From positions 1-64,000 of the forward strand of contig MCFE01000496.1 in NCBI GenBank assembly GCA_002104905.1: 64,000 nucleotides of DNA, given 5' to 3'. This document shows, one piece after another, positions 34,898-44,969 of the stretch. Every line of letters starts with the position of its first letter. Position 1 is the stretch's first letter. The position numbers were made by a program, and so were the translations under genes. Origin of the DNA: Basidiobolus meristosporus CBS 931.73. Its lineage: Eukaryota; Basidiobolomycota; Basidiobolomycetes; Basidiobolales; Basidiobolaceae. Under the pieces are notes generated by a model. The model searched no databases. It worked only from the letters and a program-made list of their open reading frames with translations, and was not told the DNA's origin.

Positions 34898-36012
34898 ATG
34901 ACTACCAGCAGACGCCTTAAGATCCTTTGCCTGCACGGGTATACGCAGAACGCCGAGGTCTTCTCCAAGAAGACCAGCGCCTGGAGGAAAGCTTGCGAGG
35001 GGTTCGCCGATTTCGGTGGGTGGTTTCTCCGCTATGGGCTCGGCCGGACCAAAGCTCACCTGGCTTTTTCATTGTTTAGTCTACGTCTCCGCACCCCATA
35101 CTGCTATCCCTTCTACCGACGGTGGGGCGTACGTCCCGGGCGCCGCAACAGGTAACTTTTGTCGAGCAGAGGTGGCGAGGCAAGGCGAGATACTCAACGA
35201 ACCCCTTCCAGATTCCGAAAGGGTGTGGTACATTGTCAAGGCCGAGGGAACCCTCATATACGACAAGCTTGAGGCTTCGCTGGAGTATTTGGCGCAAGTT
35301 TTGGAGAATGAGGTACGCTTCACACTTTGCCTCTTCGCAGCCAGCCTTTACCTGACCCTTATTGGTCATTCCCAGGGACCCTTCGATGGTATCATTGGCT
35401 TCTCACAAGGTACCTGAATTTCTGGCTTCTCCAATCAACTACTTGATCAATGACCATCCCCCCCATCCAGGTGCTGCGACGGCCGGTATCTTGTCCGCAC
35501 TGCTAGAAGGCAGCCAACCCCTCACCGAGAAGTGCCTTCATCCACCATTCCGCTTTGGCATTTTCATTGGTGGCTATTTACCTGCGGCCCCCAAGTACTC
35601 CCCCCTGTTCGCCACCCCACTGAGCATGCCCAGCCTACACCTGATTGGTCGCTACGACACTGTGGTCTCCATAGGTTCGTTCCGGGGGGTTTCACTTCAT
35701 CAATCCAGTATAGCTACTAACCCGTGAACCCGCACGTTCAGAGAAAAGCGAGGCACTCTCCAAAGGCTTCCGCAACTCCACCAGCTTGTACCACGACGGA
35801 GGGTAAATCCGATCTCATTACCTCGACTCCACCATATCATTTCTAACCACCCGGCCCGTTCTATTTCCCTTTCCTACTCTTGCTCTTGCTCTCGCCCTCG
35901 CCCTTACTCCGACCTCTGCCCTGGCCTCCGTGCTGTCCACAGTCACTTCGTCCCCGCCAGTCCGGCCATCAAAAAGAGCTGCGTGCAATTCATCCAACGA
36001 TTCTCGCCCTGA
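34898..36012 (+). CDS. FSH1-family serine hydrolase
   Basis: Six exons: 34898-35015, 35080-35312, 35376-35409, 35471-35674, 35742-35802, 35943-36012; total 239 aa in frame, the usual length. Alpha/beta-hydrolase with start RRLKILCLHGYTQNAEVF, the nucleophile elbow GFSQG (Ser about 127, split by intron 3), the acid in GRYDTVV (Asp 191) and catalytic His in GGHFVP (His 218, split by intron 5). It is related to yeast Fsh1-3 and human OVCA2, esterases with preference for long-chain esters in tested members; the in-vivo substrate is not known. Intron 5 is long (140 bp) with a pronounced pyrimidine tract. Convergent with Rad7. Confidence 0.9.
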
Positions 36013-36549
36013 AAGCCATTTTCATCTCGTCTTTCCCCCCCCCAATGTCCAATAGGAACGATCCAAAACTCGATCGATACTTCATCTTAACCCGGAGCAC
36101 ACACACCCATATACTCACGCAAATCCGTTGAATATATACATCATTTATCATTAATAAATAGAGGAGCTTTCGCATTTGCAATCTGTCCCTGAAGGTTATC
36201 CGTCGTCGGGTGGATTGATTTGTCGAGGTTCCGGCCGGGTGAAACCTGGCGAATCTCTTCCCCTCGTGGTTCCGAGGGATTCATGGATTCTATCTGGTGG
36301 TCAGAACGGGTACTTGATCAGAGCAACGAGGGGAGGGGGGCCGTTTATTGAGTTATTGAGGAGGGTGGTGGTAAGGGGAGTTGAGTTGCGGCTGATGGGG
36401 GATCAACTAGATAGGTTTGGCTGCTTGGTGAGCATCTACATCACTGGGCTCGATCTGACCCACCCCTCTAACAAAGTTTTCGTCGGTCACTTGGTGGGAG
36501 CACAGTTCCACCGGGTCGTTTACCTCGTTCGAATACGTCCTTGCCCACT
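36013..36549. other. Convergent 3' flanks of FSH1-like and Rad7 genes
   Basis: About 540 bp between stop codons. An open plus-strand frame continues antisense into the Rad7 gene but has no protein features of its own. Confidence 0.5.
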
Positions 36550-38420
36550 CTATAGCGTATCACATTCTCTTCCAATGATCTTCACCTGCTTGGGAAGAAG
36601 TGCGCACTCGGTGACCCGGTGGCAGCCCCACACTTTCAAGCTCTGCAGCGCGGGGCAGTTCTGCCCGAACGCACCGATGATATCGTCGTTCACCGCCCGA
36701 CACCACGAGAGGTCTAGTTCCTGTAGATTCTCACACTTGGCCGATGCGAACCTGGTCAGTCCCTCTTCGCTCAGCTCGTCCAGACCGTTCAGATTCAAGT
36801 ACTGTAGGGCGCTCTTGCTGTGCCCGATCACCGCATCCAGCACTTCGTCATCGAGGGTTGTACAGCGCGCTAGGTTGATGCCCGTGAACCCCTCGTTCAA
36901 CGTCCAGTCCGTGAAGAGCTCCTTGACGCCCGAGTTGCTGATGCCCGAGCAGCCGGCGATATGGAGTTCTCTCAAGCGAGGGCAGCATGGTCGAACACCG
37001 TCCAAGAGGAATCGGTCGGTGAGCAGCTGGCAGTCGGAGACCCCCAGGTAGGTGAGGTTCGACCCAACATGGTTAAGGATGGAGATCAGGGTGTCGTCGG
37101 TAGGGGAGGTCCCGGGATAACTGATGTCGAGAATCTCCAGCTTGGTCAGTTTTTCGAGGGGTTTCAAGGAGAGGTCGTCCATTTTTCCGCACCGAACCAA
37201 CCTCACTTCCCGAAGCTCGGGGCACTTTTCCGACAACACCTCTACGGTTTGGATGGATAGCTTGGCCGTATGTTCCACGCAGAACTTCTCTAACTGTGGG
37301 CCAAGCGCCTCCAACATGGCGATAAATCCCTGGTCTGTGATCAAGAATGCCCCACCCAGGGAAAGGGACTTCAATTGTGTGAAGCGTGTCGTATACAGCT
37401 TGAGAATATCATCGTTCATCCGACCACAGTAGTTGAGCGAAAGGCTGACCAGGTTGGGACAGAAGTGAGCGATGCCAGAGAGTCCGGTTTGGTCCAGTTC
37501 TACATGGTTCAATAGACGGGTTATGCCTTAGAGTCGACAGCGGTGGAAAATGGTTTGCTTACTTGTACAGTCGTAGAGACTTAGTTCCTGGTGAATCGGG
37601 TCCAAGAACAACTTCAGCGTATGGTTGTTTAGTTGTCGATGTTTGCTAATGATCTGAGCGATCTTATCCATATTGTAATCCCCTATATCCCCTAGCGTCT
37701 CGACGTCATCGATATACCGACCTATAATCTGGTATAGAGTCAGCAGCATGTAGATTCCCTCATATGTTACACACAACAATACCTTGATACAGATATCTTG
37801 CAGAGTGGGGACCACTCCGTCTTCATCCCAGAAGACAGTACCCTTGCCAAGTTTGTTGGCTCGCTTTCTCTTTCTTGGTTTGGCATTCTTGGGCGTCTTC
37901 TTACCCTCGGCGCAAGCGGGGCAAAGTTTCCCGGCTCTGGTTACCTTGGTCGAGCTATTCGTCATGAAGCGGCAGCGACATTGGCCGCAGAATTCGATCC
38001 CGTTTCCGGAACTGTAGGCCCGGTTTCTGGACGGGCTCTTGATGTCGGCCAGAAAGTCGTCGTCGTCGTCGTCTTCGGGGGCTTTCTTCTTGCCAGAGCT
38101 ACGTCTCCTGCTAGTGGCTTCTTCCACTTCCATGGTGATGGTTTCCGCTTCGGGTGTCTCCTCCTCCACCTCTTCCTCCGCGATCTCGACGGGGACATTT
38201 GCACTGCTGGAGCTGGCACTTGCCGAAGTACCTGCCTGCTGCTCGATCTGCGCCTCCAAAGCCTCTCTCTGGCGGCGACGGTGTCTCGCGGTGATGCCTT
38301 TTTCCTTCAGGACGGGACCCGGTCAAACCAAACGAGCGAGGGCAACTACACAAACGAACCTAGACTTACCTCAAGGAAACTGGTCAAAGCGGACCGAGGA
38401 CCACGCACACCTCTGGACAT
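36550..38420 (-). CDS. RAD7: DNA repair protein Rad7 (leucine-rich repeat, nucleotide excision repair)
   Basis: Three exons, 38420-38370, 38304-37563 and 37499-36550, give 580 aa, near the 565 aa of yeast Rad7. The start MSRGVRGPRSALTSFLEEKG, completed across intron 1, is the conserved Rad7 N-terminal motif (GP-x-SALT-x-FL). An acidic segment with a D-run (EDDDDDDFLADI) and basic patch come next, then a Cys4 element (FCGQCRCRF ... LCPACA), then leucine-rich repeats of the AMN1/F-box type (LVSLSLNYCGRMNDDILKLY, LREVRLVRCGKMDDLSLKPL, LRELHIAGCSGISNSGVKEL). In yeast Rad7 works with Rad16 and Elc1 as the damage-recognition factor of global-genome NER and as part of a ubiquitin ligase. Nuclear. 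Confidence 0.93.
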
Positions 38421-39514
38421 GTTTTTCAAAGGGGAGAAGGTTGCTCTCGAGGGGGGGGGGTGGTAAGTTGGGAATCCTACCGAGGGAAATCCGACCGGTA
38501 CATATATAGCGTGGAAGAGTTGGGTTTTAATTGGCTTAACCGCTTGATAGGTTCAATCGTGGGCTGGAAATCCTCCCCCCCCCTTTGCTGCGGTAGGAGG
38601 ATCTCCCTTGGATACGGTGGAGCTGGCTTCCAACCCTCTTCGAAAGAATCCATTCCACTCTATTCCTAAGAATTAGAACACGATCGCACCCGTCACGATT
38701 GGACGAAAAATCCCCCCGATCGAATATGGTAAGGGCGCTGTTTGTCCGGGTGGATTGCGCCACTCTAAGGGTCGGACTCGTTTGTTCGCTATGCTTTCTA
38801 ATTTCTTGAAGTGGATGGGGAATCTTTCGGAGCCAGACCTCCCCTGGTGGATGATCTGGCGTGGGATATGCTACGTCGGCATACTCCCCGTATGCTTCTC
38901 CCTGGTGATGGCGTTGGTGCTGTGAGCAATTCGGGCATGCCGCCTTCCGCAAACCATGGATATGGTGAGCACACAACCACCGGGACACAGTGTATATCAG
39001 TGACTATCACCAGAACTCCAGCCACATACATTACCGTGCACAGAATCTGGAGATGCTTTTGACAAACGGTTCGGAATTTTGGCGTCAATGGTGCATCAAG
39101 GGGGTTACTTGTGGCCAAGCGGTTCCAAATGGCATCAACAAATCCCCTTGCACCTGGGGCTTTTGGTTGTATGATTGTTTTTGCTCAGGTTGCCAAATCA
39201 CAGAGGTATCCATTTCCAGTGGTGTAGGGGAGGATACTGCTTGAAGCAAGTGTGCTTTTCATTTCAGGTATTGCAAAGTGTAGAGCCACTGCATCCTGAT
39301 CACATGGAATCTGGAACTCCTAACTTTCAAGGGCTTTTCTGACATTTCTGTCTTTCCACCACATTCATGGTCTCATTGCTCATATGAGAGCCGGTGACTG
39401 AACTACGCATCTGACATATTCAAATGTGGGCCAGCATAATCCAATTGGGATTCTATATTGATCTTTCATCCAACCCTAATCCAATCTTCTACAGGCTGGG
39501 AGTTATGATTAATT
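38421..39514. other. Rad7 upstream region and boundary to the repeat island
   Basis: Rad7 promoter side, with homopolymer C tracts at 38574-38583 and G tract at 38451-38460. Beyond about 39.2 kb the DNA becomes AT-rich and CpG-poor. Short frames (for example minus 39118-38798) have no motif. Confidence 0.5.
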
Positions 39515-39591
39515 AGATGCAAAAGTAGTATTTATACTTTGGCAAGCTCTTGGCAAACAAGCATGTAAAAAAGGTTTAGGAAGGTCCCAGG
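39515..39591 (-). repeat. copia LTR fragment (minus orientation)
   Basis: Contains AAAAGTAGTATTTATACTTT and AAGGTTTAGGAAGGTCCCA, the central part of the LTR read on the minus strand. It is cut off abruptly by the next LTR. Confidence 0.6.
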
Positions 39592-40036
39592 TGTTGTAAG
39601 CATTTGTAATTGCACCAAAACATTCACCTAGCTTAGTCCCCTGGATCACTGCCTACAAATCTTGGAGAATCCTGACCAAATTCCTTGTTAGGATTGGCTT
39701 AGAATATTTTCACCAAAATATCAGATACACAGAACATGAGATTTTGCAAGGTTGTCTAAAGCAACGCAAACCTTACACACATGCTCTTGGAACCTTCCTA
39801 AATATATTCTCTGTGCTTTCCTTGCCAAAACCATGTCAAAGCATAAATACTACTTATACATTCAATAAATTCTTATGTGACAACCACATAGTTTACCTGT
39901 TCTCCCAACCACTTCCAATATCTCCAAAACTCTTAAAACAGGCTATATGCCCCAAGCTGTTGCCCTCTGGAATGTCCACTACTATTATCACTGGAATTTC
40001 TCCCTCTACTGAAAAGTTGGATGGATCTAACTACTG
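39592..40036 (+). mobile_element. copia 5' LTR, primer-binding site and gag stub
   Basis: LTR 39592-39940 (349 bp, TGTTGTAAGC...CTTAAAACA), then PBS GGCTATATGCCCC at 39941-39953, then gag ATG at 39972 (STEKLDGSNY, the copia-type gag opening). The frame is broken off at about 40036 by an inverted LTR piece. Confidence 0.8.
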
Positions 40037-40180
40037 TACAAGTCTTGGAGATATATAGTTTTGGTGGTTTTCACTTGATAATATATTGGATGTAAAAGTG
40101 ATATTTATGCTTTTACATGGTCTTGGCAAAACCAATACATTGAGTACATTTAGGAAGGCCCAAAGTGCATGTGTGCAAAG
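40037..40180 (-). repeat. copia LTR fragment (minus orientation)
   Basis: Reads CAAGTCTTGGAGATAT, TGGTTTTCACTTGATAATAT and AGGAAGGCCCAAAGTGCATG, the 3' half of an LTR on the minus strand, cut at the internal motif GTGTGCAAAG by the following plus-strand LTR. Confidence 0.7.
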
Positions 40181-42080
40181 TGTTGTAAAAATTTGCAATT
40201 CCACCTAAATATTCACCCAACTTAGTCACTTAGATCATTGCCTACAAATCTTAGAGTATACTGACCAAATTCCTTGTTGGGATCTACTTAGAATATTGTC
40301 AACAAAATATCAGGTGCCTAGAACTTGAGACCTATCAGAGTGGTTCAAACAGCCCCACACTTTGCACAGATGCTCTTTGGGCCTTCCTAAACATACTCAA
40401 TGTATTGGTTTTGCCAAGACCATGTAAAGGTATAAATGCCACTTTTACATCCAATAAATTTATAAATGAAAACCACTAAGTCTACTTGTTCACCCAATCA
40501 CTTCTAATATCCCCAACACTCTTACCACAGGTTATAAGCCCCAAGCGGTCACACTCTGCAATGTCTACCACCACTATCACTGGAAATGTTCCCATTGCTA
40601 AAAAGTTGGATGGATCTAACAACCAAGTGTGGAAGGTGAAGATGAAGATGCAGTTGCAGGAAAGAGTTTTGGGATACTGTTATGGGAGAAGAATGCCCTC
40701 CTAAAATTGTAAGAGAGGAGGCCTCCAAGTATCAGAAGAAAGAACAAAGTGCCTTTGACTGCATATGCCTTAATGTCAAAGACAAATTGCTAATTCAATG
40801 TACACAAGCAAAAACAACAAAGAATGCCTGGGAGGCATTAAAAGACCCCTACCAGCCATGTTCAGTGGCCAAGAAAATGTATCTTGGATGAAAATCCTTT
40901 ACTAAAAAGATGCTGCCAGGAGAAGAAATTAATAATCTAAGTTAGTAGAACTACCTTAATGGGTATTATGACAGAATCAGTGGCATACAAACTACTAATG
41001 AAAACATGATTGTTACCATCCTGAATAGCCTGAAAGATATGTTTCAGGGCCTTGTATCTGCCCCAGAGTCCAGAACTAGAGATTGAATCTTTCATTATGT
41101 ATATGAAAGGAACTTGGACAGAGAATTAAAAAAATCAAGTGCCAATGAGAAGGAAGAAGATGCTTTAATCAGCACTGGTGGCCAACAAAAGAGGTATTCA
41201 AGATTACTTAAAAGCAACAGCAACCTGTTTTGCAGCTAATGCAAACCAAAAGGTCACACATCAGACTGGTGCCTCAAAACAAGTAATAATCAGCTAAAAA
41301 GCCTAAATATGGGAATGCAGCAACAACTGATGATAGAGTATTCATATCTGCAACAAATATGACTACAAAGAAGTATTCATAGATGTGGTATACTGACTCT
41401 GGAGCATCTCAGTACTTCACACACCAAAATGAACTTTTTACCCAATATCAAGAAATTGCAATCAAGAAGGTTTTCATGGGTGACAATAGAATATTTGATG
41501 CAGTTAGAGAGGGAACAATCCAAGTCAACCTCAGAAGTAGTGAAGGAAGCCTCATATGCACCCTCAAAGAAGTAGTCTATGTACCAGAAATAGCCAAGAA
41601 CCTACTATCTGTAAGCTAGGCAACAGCAGAAGGACTCAGCTTTAGTTTTGACAATTCTTGATGTAGGATCCCTAATTGGAATGGTGCTCATCTTGCTTTG
41701 GGTATCAAAGATCAGAATCAATATAAGCTGACTTCTATTCCATCATATTGGCAAGCTAATATTTGCAACCTTAATGATGAAACACAAACACTTTGGCACA
41801 GGAGATTTGAACACATCAATTTGACTATTTATGACTAAAAATCTGCTAGTTGCTGGAGTACAAACTGACCCCAAGCCATATTGAAGCACTTTAAAGCCTA
41901 CATAAATGAGAAACAAGCCAGAATAATGTCAAAGAGCTCTGGGTTGATCAGCACTAAGAAAAATTAGATCTAATACCCTCACATTTATGTGGACTAATGC
42001 AAAATTACCCTTAGTTAGAATGACATATCCCTATGAGAAATTGTTGTGATGAACCAATCAAAAGGCCATCACAGATTCTG
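40181..42080 (+). mobile_element. copia element, 5' half, degenerate
   Basis: LTR 40181-40529 (349 bp), PBS GGTTATAAGCCCC at 40530-40542, gag ATG at 40561 (KKLDGSNNQVWKVKMKMQ), with a frameshift near 40690 and several stops after. Then a gag-like middle (TTKNAWEALKDPYQ, NMIVTILNSLKDMFQG), a retroviral-type protease WYTDSGASQYFT at 41386, and a pre-integrase zinc region (LWHRRFEHINL near 41790). It fades out by about 42080. RT and RNase H are missing. Inactive. Confidence 0.85.
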
Positions 42081-42359
42081 AGTCCCATGACCAAGAGGTA
42101 ATGATCCCATCAGGACACTCAGCAAAGACCATCAAAAAATAATTGCATCCCAGATTTCATAATAAACTTGGTCAAATTTTTCATCACAATAGTGCAAAAG
42201 TGGCTTTTAATTGGTTCTCTGCCAATTTTTTCACTTTCTGATCCCAGACACTCTATCATCTCCTACATTTGTGTGCATTGATTGGCTATTGCTTCTTTTT
42301 CACACTCCTTACTTCCTGACTGAGCTGTTTCTCTTACTTTTCATGCATACAAATTCATT

Positions 42360-42600
42360 TATTTCTGTTGAAACTTCAGTTGTACCTCAATTGCCAATTG
42401 TGTTGACATATACAAGTCCCTATACCCTACACTAACATTAAGCCCAACCTCACACTCAGCAAGTAACTTCATTAAAACCCTAACCCTAACTTCAGTTGTA
42501 CCTCAATTACCAATTGTATTGACCTGCACAAGCTGCTATACCCTACACTAACATTAAGCCCAACCCCACACTCAACAAGTAAATACATCAAAATCCACCA
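42360..42600. repeat. 116-bp direct duplication with telomere-like CCCTAA pair
   Basis: The block beginning ACTTCAGTTGTACCTCAATT at 42373 recurs at 42489, 116 bp later, with about 90 percent identity through CACACTCAGCAAGTAA. At the joint is AACCCTAACCCTAAC (two telomere-type hexamers). Confidence 0.7.
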
Positions 42601-42626
42601 CTTGACAAGTATTTCTGCTTAACACT

Positions 42627-42872
42627 CTATTTCCACAACTTTAGTGGGAACCCTATGGCTTTATGCCATTGTTCATTCACTGGCTCCCATACATCCCAAT
42701 CTTCAGCCAGCCTTTGCAATAAGTCCTTGCAATATTCAAGCATGTTTTCTTGAGCACTGCTCTTGAAGAAGTGCTGCAACCTCATGGTGTGCCTGTTAAT
42801 GGACTTGGTCCATTGTTCCAGCTGATCATAGTGCCCAATAGTGCCATAGCATGCCAGATGGGGCCTGATCAT
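42627..42872 (-). CDS. Repeat-encoded protein fragment, family unknown
   Basis: An 81-codon minus-strand frame ending EDWDVWEPVNEQWHKAIGFP. The same sequence type occurs on the plus strand at 59500-59640 (DSVNAQWYKAVEF after LDV and a stop), so it is part of a dispersed family. I do not recognise it. Charged, helical, no cysteine or histidine cluster. Confidence 0.35.
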   Translation of the reverse strand: MIRPHLACYGTIGHYDQLEQWTKSINRHTMRLQHFFKSSAQENMLEYCKDLLQRLAEDWDVWEPVNEQWHKAIGFPLKLWK

Positions 42873-43398
42873 GCCACAGAGTGCCAGATGGTGCCATACA
42901 GTGCCAATTTGGGATCAAAATTGACACGCATATGACCCTAAAATATCAAATTAATAACAAAATATACAGCACTTTCTGGCACTATGATCAATGGCACAAT
43001 GGAACAAGCCTAATGTTCCAAAACTCCACAAAAGGCATTGTGATAACCTTTTGAGTTCTTGATGTTGTTACTTTTCTGTCAGTGGGATTTCCACTCAGCC
43101 AACTATGAAGAAAATGGAGGCTGTGGTAAAAAAATTGCCTTTCTATGCAAACTCATCCACCTCACTGGAGTGTAGCTCAACTGGCTGTGCTTCTTGCTCT
43201 TGTGAAAACAGCTGTTTTCTTGTTGGTTATTCTTCTTGGCTATTATGGGACTTAGTCGGTTCTGGGCTCACAGTATTAATTGGCAGGAACTGCTGCTTTT
43301 TTCTCAAGCTTCCCTGTCTCTGGCTTAGATTGACTTCTCCCCCCATTTCTGTTATCACTGCCTGGTCTTTCACAGTTACTTTGTCCAAGTGCTACTTG

Positions 43399-43523
43399 TG
43401 TTGTAAAAATTTGTAATTCCATCTATACATTCACCTAACTTGATCTCTTAGATCATCACCCTCAAATCCAAGAGAATACGGACTAGACTCCTTGTTGGGA
43501 CTTAATTAGAATATTCTTACCTT
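43399..43523 (+). repeat. copia LTR fragment, 5' third
   Basis: Begins TGTTGTAAAAATTTGTAATTCC and matches the LTR to TTAGAATATTCTTACC, then stops. Confidence 0.75.
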
Positions 43524-44003
43524 ATTATTACTTGTTTCAGGATTTAGTGATCACTGGTTTGCAATGACTCAACATGATTGCAAAAAAAATGCATTGTTTA
43601 AATAATGACAAATGATAGCAATTCAATGCCATTGTATCATTTTCTCCTAGGCCTTTTTCTCACAGGGATGACTACTGAAGCATATGGTAGTGATTTACTT
43701 TGTGTACCTAAGCTATTTCCTTGTCAACTATTGTCTGGGCCTCTTTGTACTTGTAGTCAGCATTTTGCTTCCTGGTTGATGAGTGCAGTGCTGGAGCTTG
43801 GCTGTACTGAGTTGCTCTAGATGATGTTACAGAACCAGCCTGAAGTGCAACACACTGATGCATTCTTTTACTTACCATAGGCTCAGGTGGTGGAGGCACT
43901 TCAAGTGGGTCATTGCCAGTCTGTTCATCATAGGTAACTTGCTGATGGTCAGGTATAATGGCATGCACAGGTACAGCTTGATGCATAGGCATGGTCTTTG
44001 GCA

Positions 44004-44177
44004 GAGTCTGATGTGATGCCACATGTTGATGCAACTTGGCCTGCCCCAATTGACTTTTGTCTAATCAAGCAGTTTGGCAAGTTCTGGTAAGAGTCTGATG
44101 TGATGCCACATGTTGATGCAACTTGGCCTGCCCCAATTGACTTTTGTCTAATCAAGCAGTTTGGCAAGTTCTGGTAA
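44004..44177 (-). repeat. 87-bp perfect or near-perfect tandem duplication
   Basis: The block starting GAGTCTGATGTGATGCCAC at 44004 is repeated at 44091. 87 bp is 29 codons, so an overlapping minus-strand frame (44296-43949) contains a duplicated 29-residue segment starting YQNLPNCLIRQKSIGAG. Confidence 0.85.
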
Positions 44178-44250
44178 TTTTGCTTTGAACTACATGTGGT
44201 GACCCAGTGTATGGTGCTCTTGTAAAGGGTGTTGGTATAAATTGAACTGA

Positions 44251-44602
44251 TGTAGTGTAAAAGTCTTGGACATACAGGAAGTGATTGGGAGAACAAGTAG
44301 ATGATATGGTTTTCACTTAATTATTTTTTTTAATGTAAGCATAGTATATATATTCTTACATTGTCTTGGCACAACAAACACATATAGTAGGTTTAGGAAG
44401 GCCCCAAGAGCATGTGTGCAAAGTTTGGGTCTGTTTGGGCAACTTTGAGAATTACTGTGTTCAGGATACCTGATATTTTGGTGAAAATATTGCAACTAAA
44501 TCTCATCAAGTAATTTGGTAAGTACTCTCTAGGATTTGAAGGTAATGATCTAAATGACTAAGTTAGGTAACTATATATGGGGAATTCTGAATTTTTGCAT
44601 GA
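44251..44602 (-). repeat. copia LTR (minus orientation), diverged
   Basis: Reads AAGTCTTGGACATACAGGAAG, GGGAGAACAAGTAGATGATA, AGGAAGGCCCCAAGAGCATG and TGACTAAGTTAGGTAA in order, then a decayed end ATTTTTGCA. Confidence 0.75.
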
Positions 44603-44604
44603 TG

Positions 44605-44969
44605 TGCGCAGGTGTGCTGGTGCTGTGAGGGATGGTAGGGAATTGAGCAAGGCATGATGGCATAATCCAGATGCAGTTGTATGCAGACTGTATTCTTTTA
44701 TTTGAAGCTCACCTACTTATTCCTCAAGGTACTTACTTACCCACTGTCTGATACTTTGGAACTGTTGCCTTGATAAGTCCTGTGTATTTGCTCTTGGGAG
44801 CCACTTGCTCTACTAATATATCACTCAGTACATTAGTAATCTGAGGCAAAAACCCATTCAAAATCTCCTTTATTACCAAAGCTGAGGCCCAGATGGATCC
44901 ATCAAGTCCATACTGTGCAAATTGCATGCAGAATTGTTTGCATGCAGCTTCCTCATCAAATGCCCTTGC
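44605..44969. other. Repeat-island DNA with an unrecognised minus-strand frame
   Basis: A minus-strand frame (45020-44733) reads ACKQFCMQFAQYGLDGSIWA and LVIKEILNGFLPQITNVLSD but its N-terminus is antisense LTR sequence. Probably a fragment of an older repeat cut by the copia insertion at 44970. Confidence 0.35.

Noticed and set aside
35155-35172. GTAAC...GCAG as an intron in the FSH1-like gene
   Set aside because: It would be about 18 nt long, too short to splice, and the frame is open through it.
36176-37051. 291-codon plus-strand frame
   Set aside because: Antisense of the Rad7 leucine-rich repeats; no protein features.
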